DNA of 7,095 bases from Nocardioides sp. Its GTDB lineage: Bacteria > Actinomycetota > Actinomycetes > Propionibacteriales > Nocardioidaceae. A model generated the notes under the pieces. The model worked only from the letters and a program-made list of their open reading frames with translations, ran no database searches and was not told the origin of the DNA. The stretch covers positions 1 to 7,095 of the forward strand of contig JARICB010000060.1 in the NCBI GenBank assembly GCA_029264225.1. Direction: 5' to 3'. Below, in pieces: positions 1-4,710 of the stretch (its first letter is position 1; each line of letters opens with the position of its first letter). The position numbers were made by a program, and so were the translations under genes.

Positions 1-58
1 TGTGTGTGTGTGTTTGTGCTTGTGCGCGCATTAGTGTGTGTGTGTGTGTGTGTGTTTG
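1..58. repeat. TG/CA dinucleotide microsatellite
   Basis: Six TG units at 1-12 and ten at 35-54 are separated by an imperfect stretch that includes an alternating TGTGCGCGCA (21-30). Long TG runs are common in eukaryotic DNA and rare in high-GC bacterial chromosomes. Alternating purine-pyrimidine DNA of this kind can adopt the Z form. The tract touches the window edge, so its full length is unknown. Confidence 0.9.
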
Positions 59-232
59 TGTCTATCCTCACGGCTGGGCTTGAGTGATAGCGCTAGATGA
101 GAGATTTGTCTCCCCATGCGTCTCCTGCATGCTGAGCATCTCCCCCTGCGCCATGGCAACGACAACCACGATGACGGAATGAGAGAGGGATCCAGCAACG
201 GATGAGTGCGGCAGTTGTTGGGGCTTTACATA
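1..232. other. Atypical non-coding left end, likely foreign or chimeric
   Basis: This stretch does not look like the rest of the window. By hand count it is about 53% GC, carries two TG microsatellite runs, and has no credible gene. The thiB homology begins abruptly at about base 233. In the thiB frame a TGA stop sits at 203-205, followed by GTG and nine codons (206-232) that do not resemble the Ser-Pro-Gly segment usual at this place in ThiB proteins. The simplest reading is a junction near 225-233, either an assembly or library chimera at a contig end or a true rearrangement that cut thiB. The sequence alone cannot decide between these. A short open frame at 202-612 runs over the junction but is out of frame with thiB and looks spurious. 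Confidence 0.7.
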
Positions 233-745
233 ATGTCGTTCCTGCTCAGCACGATCGCGGCGTACGGCGCGGACGGCTGGCAGGACTACTGGACCCGACT
301 CCTCGGCAATGGCGCCAAGGTCGTCGACGGCTGGGAGGACGCCTACTACGGCGACTTCACCCAGGGCGGCGCCAAGGGCACCCGACCGATCGTGGTCTCC
401 TACGACTCCTCGCCGGCCTTCACCGTGCCCGAGGGCAGCGACGAGTCGACCACGTCGGCCCTGCTCGAGACCTGCTTTCGTCAGGTGGAGTACGCCGGTG
501 TCCTGGCCGGCGCCAAGAACCCGGCCGCAGCCGAGGCAGTGATCGACTGGCTGCTCTCCGACGACGTCCAGGCGGCGCTGCCGACAAGCATGTATGTGTT
601 CCCCGTCAGTGACTCCGTCGAGTTGCCCGCCGAATGGGCAACCTTCGCCACACAGCCCACCGACGTACTGGACGTCTCGCCGAGCGACATCGCGGCCAAC
701 CGCGAGCAGTGGCTCACCGAATGGACGGATCTCGCCACCCGGTGA
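233..745 (+). CDS. thiB: Thiamine ABC transporter substrate-binding protein, 5'-truncated
   Basis: This is the C-terminal half (170 codons from the ATG at 233) of a periplasmic-type binding protein that delivers thiamine or its phosphates to ThiPQ. A GTG at 206 in the same frame would add nine non-homologous residues. Numbering from 233, GWEDAYYGDF (33-42), VVSYDSSPAF (54-63), a Pro-Thr-x-x-x-Tyr-Val-Phe-Pro-Val segment and the C-terminal pattern AANREQWLTEW match E. coli ThiB as I recall it. W34, Y57 and F63 fall where E. coli ThiB has W197, Y215 and Y221, which contact thiamine; the 18-residue W-to-Y spacing is the same. The signal peptide and N-terminal lobe are missing, since full-length proteins are about 330-360 residues. 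As it stands the product could not be exported or bind ligand. It is either a contig-end fragment or a real pseudogene. The stop overlaps the thiP start. Confidence 0.87.
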   Translation: MSFLLSTIAAYGADGWQDYWTRLLGNGAKVVDGWEDAYYGDFTQGGAKGTRPIVVSYDSSPAFTVPEGSDESTTSALLETCFRQVEYAGVLAGAKNPAAAEAVIDWLLSDDVQAALPTSMYVFPVSDSVELPAEWATFATQPTDVLDVSPSDIAANREQWLTEWTDLATR

Positions 746-2376
746 GGCGGTGGCTGACGCTGGCGGGGCTGGCGGCCGGGCCGGTCCTGGTCGTCGGTGC
801 CTTCTTCGTGCTGCCGGTGCTGGGCATGGTGGGACGCGGGTTCTTCGACGACGGCTCGTTCAATCCAGGTGGCGTGCTCGAGGTGCTGGCCCGGCCCCGG
901 GTCGCCCGGGTGGCGTGGTTCACGGTGTGGTCGGCCGGCCTGGCCACCCTCATCGCCGTCGTCCTCGGGCTCCCCGTCGCCTTCTCGCTGCACCGGCTGG
1001 CGCTGCCCGGACGGCGGCTGATCCGCGCGGCGCTGCTGGTGCCGTTCGTACTGCCGACCGTCGTGGTGGGTGTCGCCTTCCGGTTGCTGTTGGGTGAGGC
1101 AGGACCGCTCGGTTTCCTCGGCCTCGACGGCACTCCGGTGGCGATCGTGGCCGGCCTGGTCTTCTTCAACCTGGCCGTCGTGATCCGTGCGGTCGGCGCT
1201 GCCTGGGAGTCGCTCGACCCGCGGCCCGCAGAGGCAGCGGCCGCGCTCGGCGCCAGCCCCGCGCAGGTGTGGTGGACGGTGACGTTGCCGGCCTTGCGTC
1301 CGGCGATCGTGTCGGCGGCCAGCGTGGTCTTCCTCTTCTGCGCGACCGCGTTCGGGATCGTGTTGACCCTGGGCGGGGTTCGCTACTCGACGATCGAGAC
1401 CGAGATCTACCTGCTGACCACGACCCTCTTCGACCTCCAGGCGGCAGCGGCGCTCTCGGTGCTCCAGATCGTCGTCGTGGTGGCGCTCCTCGGGCTCGCG
1501 GCCCGGCTGCGCGCCACCCCGGACGCGACGGCGAACCGGGTAGTGACGCGTCCGCGCCGGATCTCGTACGCCGATGTGCCGGTCCTTGCCGTGACGGCAC
1601 TCGTCGTCGTGGTGGTCGCCGCCCCGATCGTGATCCTGGTGCTCGGTTCGCTGCGCGCCAATGACGGCTGGTCGCTGGCCAACTACGAGGCGCTGACCAC
1701 CGTCGGTACCAACAGCGCACTGCTCGTCCCCGTCACCGAAGCGCTCGTCACCTCCGCGCGGACCGCCGTCGATGCCACGTGGATGGCGTTGCTGATGGGA
1801 TTGGCCGTCGCCGTGCTTGTCACCCGGCGCTCCCAGACCCGGGCCGAACGACGGGTGCGGGGGCTGTTGGACGGGTTCTTCATGCTCCCGCTCGGAGTCA
1901 GTGCGGTGACGTTGGGCTTCGGTTTCCTGATCACCCTCGATCGGCCACCCCTGGACCTGCGCGACTCGGCGCTGTTGGTGCCGATCGCCCAGGCGCTGGT
2001 GGCGTTGCCCCTCGTCATACGCACCATCGTCCCGGTGCTGGCCGGTATCGACGATCGGCAACGGCAGGCTGCCGCCTCGTTGGGTGCCTCGCCGTGGCGC
2101 ACGCTGCTGAGCATCGACCTGCCGGTCGTGTGGAAGCCGTTGCTGGCTGCGAGCGGCTTCGCCTTCGCCGTGTCGCTGGGCGAGTTCGGTGCCACGTCGT
2201 TCCTGGCCCGCGACGAGCATCCGACCGTCCCGGTGGTGATCTTCCGGCTGATCGGACACCCGGGAGAGACCAACTTCGGCATGGCGCTGGCCGCCTCGGT
2301 CATCCTGGCTGCCACCACGGCGATCGTGATGCTCGCCGTCGAACGCTTACGGGTGCCGAGCGTGGGAGCCTTCTGA
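721..2376 (+). CDS. thiP: Thiamine ABC transporter permease ThiP, two fused domains
   Basis: This integral membrane permease forms the channel of the ThiBPQ importer. The 551 residues contain two binding-protein-dependent transport (BPD_transp_1) domains in one chain, as in ThiP and the related FbpB-type iron permeases. Each half has the cytoplasmic EAA coupling loop that docks on the ATPase: E171-AAAALGAS with LP at 189-190, and Q449-AAASLGAS with LP at 467-468. The second loop has Gln in place of the first Glu. About twelve hydrophobic segments alternate with Arg-rich cytoplasmic loops. The start is uncertain. ATG 721 overlaps thiB by 25 bp, while GTG 742 gives a GTGA overlap with the thiB stop and a 544-residue protein. 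Neither has a good Shine-Dalgarno sequence, so translational coupling is likely. An in-frame ATG further up (634) lies deep inside thiB and was not used. Thiamine rather than iron is inferred from the thiB neighbour. Confidence 0.9.
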   Translation: MDGSRHPVRRWLTLAGLAAGPVLVVGAFFVLPVLGMVGRGFFDDGSFNPGGVLEVLARPRVARVAWFTVWSAGLATLIAVVLGLPVAFSLHRLALPGRRLIRAALLVPFVLPTVVVGVAFRLLLGEAGPLGFLGLDGTPVAIVAGLVFFNLAVVIRAVGAAWESLDPRPAEAAAALGASPAQVWWTVTLPALRPAIVSAASVVFLFCATAFGIVLTLGGVRYSTIETEIYLLTTTLFDLQAAAALSVLQIVVVVALLGLAARLRATPDATANRVVTRPRRISYADVPVLAVTALVVVVVAAPIVILVLGSLRANDGWSLANYEALTTVGTNSALLVPVTEALVTSARTAVDATWMALLMGLAVAVLVTRRSQTRAERRVRGLLDGFFMLPLGVSAVTLGFGFLITLDRPPLDLRDSALLVPIAQALVALPLVIRTIVPVLAGIDDRQRQAAASLGASPWRTLLSIDLPVVWKPLLAASGFAFAVSLGEFGATSFLARDEHPTVPVVIFRLIGHPGETNFGMALAASVILAATTAIVMLAVERLRVPSVGAF

Positions 2377-2378
2377 GA

Positions 2379-3395
2379 ATGCTGACGCTTGCCGATGTCT
2401 CCGTCGCCTTCGACCGCACCCTGGCCGTCGACGACGTCTCGCTCGAGGTGCTGCCAGGGTCGGTGCTCGCCGTCCTCGGCCCCTCCGGGTGCGGCAAATC
2501 GACGCTGCTGCGCGCCATTGCCGGCCTCGAACCCCTTACCGGCGGCACCATCGCCTTTGCCGGGCAAGACCTGGCCCGGGTGCCCACGCACCGCCGCGGG
2601 TTTGCGCTGATGTTCCAGGACGGGCAGCTCTTCGCGCACCTCAGCGTCGCTGGCAACGTCGGCTACGCGCTCCGGCTGCGACGCCGATCCAGTTCCGCAC
2701 GCGTCGCCGAGCTGCTGAGCCTGGTCGGCCTCGACGGCTACGGCGAGCGACTCCCCGCCACGTTGTCGGGTGGCGAACGACAGCGCGTCGCCCTGGCCCG
2801 GGCGTTGGCCGTGGAGCCGCGGCTCCTGCTCCTCGACGAACCCCTTTCCGCCCTGGATGCCGGCCTGCGCGAACGGCTTGCCGTTGATCTGCGAGGAATC
2901 CTCAAGGCCGCCGGCACGACGGCGCTGATGGTCACCCACGATCACGAAGAGGCATTCCAGATCGCCGACCAGTTGGCGGTCATGCGCGCCGGCCGGGTCG
3001 TGCAGTCTGGCCCGATCAGTGAGGTCTGGTCGTCGCCGGTGGATGCCGAGACGGCGCTGTTCCTCGGGTATGCCGCGGTGCTTACCGGTACGGCGGCCAG
3101 CATGGTGCTTTCCGCAGGTGGCGTCTCGTCCGCCGAAGCCGGCGCGCTCGCGGTCCGTCGTTCGGCGCTCATCGAGGATCCGGCAGGCCAACTGCTCGGG
3201 ACTGTCGAGTCGGCCAGAGCCACCCCTGAACTGCTGCGTCTTGTGGTGGATGTCGTCGGGGTAGGCGTCGTGGACGCCGTTGCGGCGCGGGGCAGCCATT
3301 GGGGGCCGGGCGAGCAGGTGCGGCTCCGGGTCGACCGCAGCAGGGTGGCCGTGATCGAGCCGAATCGGCACTGGCAGCCCCGTTCCCTACAATGA
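2379..3395 (+). CDS. thiQ: Thiamine ABC transporter ATP-binding protein ThiQ, with C-terminal extension
   Basis: This cytoplasmic ATPase powers ThiBP. All nucleotide-binding motifs are intact in the 338 residues: Walker A GPSGCGKST (34-42), Q-loop Gln80 in FQDGQLF, signature LSGGERQ (129-135), Walker B LLLLDEP (149-155), D-loop SALD (157-160) and switch His187 in VTHDHEE. The FQDGQLFAHLSV stretch is close to the ThiQ Q-loop region. E. coli ThiQ is about 232 residues, so roughly 100 residues (about 234-338) are extra. They are rich in Val and Gly and look like the TOBE-type regulatory domain of PotA/FbpC-like ATPases; I infer this from pattern only. The ATG lies two bases after the thiP stop with GGGAG at 2364-2368. 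The stop overlaps the next ATG (ATGA, 3392-3395). An iron or molybdate ATPase is the main alternative on sequence alone; the operon favours thiamine. Confidence 0.9.
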   Translation: MLTLADVSVAFDRTLAVDDVSLEVLPGSVLAVLGPSGCGKSTLLRAIAGLEPLTGGTIAFAGQDLARVPTHRRGFALMFQDGQLFAHLSVAGNVGYALRLRRRSSSARVAELLSLVGLDGYGERLPATLSGGERQRVALARALAVEPRLLLLDEPLSALDAGLRERLAVDLRGILKAAGTTALMVTHDHEEAFQIADQLAVMRAGRVVQSGPISEVWSSPVDAETALFLGYAAVLTGTAASMVLSAGGVSSAEAGALAVRRSALIEDPAGQLLGTVESARATPELLRLVVDVVGVGVVDAVAARGSHWGPGEQVRLRVDRSRVAVIEPNRHWQPRSLQ

Positions 3396-4447
3396 CTCCC
3401 GTGTATCGCCCGGCCTATGCGCTCCTGATCGGAGTCGCCGCTGTCATGGGTCTGCTCGCGGTCATTGCTTCCGTGACGCTGGACCGGAACCTGGTCGACC
3501 CCGAAGGCTTCCTCGGGCCGGCGTCCGTGCGCCTGCCGCTGCTGGTCTTCGGTGCCTTCCTGCTCGACATGTTGCCCCGCACGCTGTGGGTCTCGCGGAT
3601 GAACCCGAAGCTGATGCCGGGCATCGTCAAGGACCGGGTGCGCAACCACTGGACCCGCGAGCGGATGGTCCTGGTCGTGCTGGGCCTGGTGTGCTTCTAC
3701 ATTACCTACGTCAGCTATCGGAACCTCAAGTCGTTCCTCCCGTTCATCATGGGCGACGCGAAATACGACCGCGAACTTCATCTGGTCGATCGCGCCCTGT
3801 TCTTCGGCCACGAGCCGGCCACGATCCTGCACTCGATCTTCGGCACCGAGTGGTCGGCTCACGTGCTCTCTTCGGTCTACCTCTGGTTCCTGCCGCTCGT
3901 GCCGCTCGCGCTCGCTGCGTGGTTGGTGTGGTCGCGCAACATCACGTTCGGCTACTGGTTCGCCACCTCCCAGTGCCTGGCCTGGGCCCTCGGTACTGCT
4001 TCCTACTACGCGCTACCGACACTTGGGCCCGGCTTCGCCTACTCGTGGCTCTACCAGGGTCTGGCCGACACGGGGTCCGGCGCGCTGATGGATTCGCTGT
4101 TCTACGCCCGCAAGGGCGTGCTCAGGGATGACTTCCAGGGGGCGGTGCAGTCGGTCGCCGGCTTCGCCAGCCTGCACGTCGCGATCACCCTGCTGGTGGC
4201 GCTGATGGTGCAATACACGTTGCGCAGTCGGGTGCTGCACTGGGTCTTCTGGATCAACTTCGCGATCACGGTCGTTGCGACCCTCTACTTCGGCTGGCAC
4301 TACGTCGCCGACGACATCGCCGGCGTGGCGATCGCGCTCGTCTCGTTCTGGTTGGGCGGACTCGCAAGCGGGCAGAAGTTCGACAAGGGACTTTTCGCCT
4401 CCCACCCCACCTCGACCACCTCCCAGGTGCCCGTCGACGCCGACTGA
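3392..4447 (+). CDS. PAP2-superfamily membrane protein, Aur1/inositolphosphotransferase-like (PAP2_3)
   Basis: This 351-residue polytopic membrane protein has about seven or eight hydrophobic segments, including roughly 8-30, 92-108, 160-180, 187-207, 258-277, 282-300 and 307-325. The PAP2 catalytic motifs are in the C-terminal third: FASLH (258-262, His262), equivalent to FPSLH of Aur1, and WHYVADD (302-308, His303 and Asp307). A YYALPTLGPGF stretch (205-215) resembles the conserved Pro-Thr-x-x-Pro segment of Aur1-like proteins. The family transfers or hydrolyses phosphate groups on lipids: yeast Aur1 makes inositol phosphorylceramide, and bacterial members are mostly uncharacterised. The active site would face the outside of the membrane. 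The ATG is embedded in the thiQ stop with no visible ribosome binding site, so translation probably depends on thiQ. Its real substrate is unknown; an association with thiamine phosphates is considered under findings. Confidence 0.85.
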   Translation: MTPVYRPAYALLIGVAAVMGLLAVIASVTLDRNLVDPEGFLGPASVRLPLLVFGAFLLDMLPRTLWVSRMNPKLMPGIVKDRVRNHWTRERMVLVVLGLVCFYITYVSYRNLKSFLPFIMGDAKYDRELHLVDRALFFGHEPATILHSIFGTEWSAHVLSSVYLWFLPLVPLALAAWLVWSRNITFGYWFATSQCLAWALGTASYYALPTLGPGFAYSWLYQGLADTGSGALMDSLFYARKGVLRDDFQGAVQSVAGFASLHVAITLLVALMVQYTLRSRVLHWVFWINFAITVVATLYFGWHYVADDIAGVAIALVSFWLGGLASGQKFDKGLFASHPTSTTSQVPVDAD

Positions 4448-4452
4448 GGCTG

Positions 4453-4482
4453 CTCGGAGATTCCGCTCGATCAGAGTCCGAG
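4453..4482 (+). other. Hairpin just after the thiamine operon
   Basis: CTCGGA (4453-4458) and TCCGAG (4477-4482) are perfect inverted repeats around an 18-base loop, starting five bases after the PAP2 stop. The stem is short and the loop long. It probably acts, if at all, together with the stronger hairpin directly downstream, for example as an mRNA 3'-end structure. Confidence 0.3.
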
Positions 4483-4484
4483 GC

Positions 4485-4525
4485 TGTGGGTGATTCCGGT
4501 CATTGGATGACTGCCACGACCCACA
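4485..4525 (+). terminator. Two-tier hairpin, probable terminator of the thiB-PAP2 operon
   Basis: The outer stem TGTGGGT (4485-4491) pairs with ACCCACA (4519-4525). Inside it CGGTCAT (4497-4503) pairs with ATGACTG (4507-4513) around a TGG loop, with one G-U pair. There is no T-run afterwards (ACCCCCTCT follows), which is usual for actinobacterial terminators. The position between the operon end and the next promoter region fits transcription termination. Confidence 0.5.
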
Positions 4526-4552
4526 ACCCCCTCTACAGTTCTGCCGTTCAAT

Positions 4553-4574
4553 CGAATTACAACCTTGTAGTTCG
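4553..4574. promoter_or_regulatory. 22-bp dyad, candidate operator
   Basis: The arms CGAA-T-TACAA and TTGTA-G-TTCG flank a central CC. Nine of eleven position pairs are complementary, the exceptions being the central C/C and one T/G. The two-base centre makes it a poor RNA hairpin but a good site for a dimeric DNA-binding protein. It lies about 140 bp before the start of the NlpC/P60 gene, in the only AT-rich part of this intergenic region. I could not find convincing -35/-10 boxes near it, and the binding protein is unknown. Confidence 0.4.
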
Positions 4575-4617
4575 TCAAGTCGACACGCCGGTAGTTTGAG
4601 AAAACTTTGGCGAAAAT

Positions 4618-4706
4618 GTTCCTTTTGTGACTGGTGAGCACTAATGTGCCTCAAGTGTCACGGGTGAAAGGGAAGTCACCCGTGGCCATCTACCGTCAAG
4701 GGGAAC
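4618..4706 (+). ncRNA. Candidate structured mRNA leader (three-way junction hiding the RBS)
   Basis: Hand folding gives a closing helix P1: 4618-4627 pairs with 4697-4706 over ten base pairs (two G-U). After a two-base bulge, 4630-4635 pairs with 4692-4696 with one base bulged. Inside are P2 (4636-4641 with 4646-4652, TAAT loop, one bulged C) and P3 (4659-4667 with 4676-4684, nine perfect pairs, eight-base loop, plus a wobble 4658-4685). P1 contains the whole AAGGGGA Shine-Dalgarno sequence of the gene at 4711. This resembles the architecture of a translation-controlling cis element. I do not recognise a known riboswitch family. P3 is solid as an inverted repeat; the overall fold is inferred. 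Confidence 0.4.
4698..4704 (+). promoter_or_regulatory. Ribosome binding site that fixes the GTG start at 4711
   Basis: AAGGGGA lies six bases before the GTG at 4711. It supports GTG as the true start of the NlpC/P60 gene, with a proper signal peptide following. No in-frame ATG is available nearby in the signal peptide. The same bases form one strand of the putative P1 helix of the leader. Confidence 0.75.
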
Positions 4707-4710
4707 CACC

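Noticed and set aside
1..232. TPP riboswitch upstream of thiB
   Set aside because: The true upstream region of thiB is not in the window. Nothing in these bases resembles the conserved CTGAGA or ACCTGAT-type segments in the right arrangement.
202..612. Plus-strand open frame across the junction
   Set aside because: It is out of frame with the thiB homology, is Arg-rich and low in complexity, and begins in the atypical left end.
634..720. Upstream ATG at 634 as the thiP start
   Set aside because: It would overlap thiB by over 100 bp, and the extra residues are Arg/His-rich with no resemblance to a permease N-terminus.
481..2259. Long open frame on the minus strand opposite thiP
   Set aside because: It is antisense to a clear permease and its translation is dominated by Arg, Gly, His, Gln and Asp with no domain pattern. 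Long antisense frames are usual in high-GC genes.
1683..3371. Long open frame on the minus strand opposite thiP and thiQ
   Set aside because: It runs opposite two well-supported genes with intact motifs and its own translation has no recognisable motif.
4596..4647. Promoter made of TTGAGA (4596-4601) or TAATGT (4642-4647)
   Set aside because: Neither hexamer has a partner box at acceptable spacing, and TAATGT lies within the P2 hairpin.
4657..4679. Two GTCAC copies 18 bp apart as MtrA-type regulator sites
   Set aside because: Both belong to the arms or edges of the P3 inverted repeat and the flanking bases do not match each other. I do not trust my memory of the consensus enough to call it.
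4540..4710. c-di-AMP (ydaO-type) riboswitch before the NlpC/P60 gene
   Set aside because: It would be expected from gene context in Actinobacteria, and a GGGTGAA-like string is present at 4662-4668. The other conserved segments of the family, including the GGGGGACCCA-like and GACAGCTCACC-like blocks, are absent and the fold is shorter.
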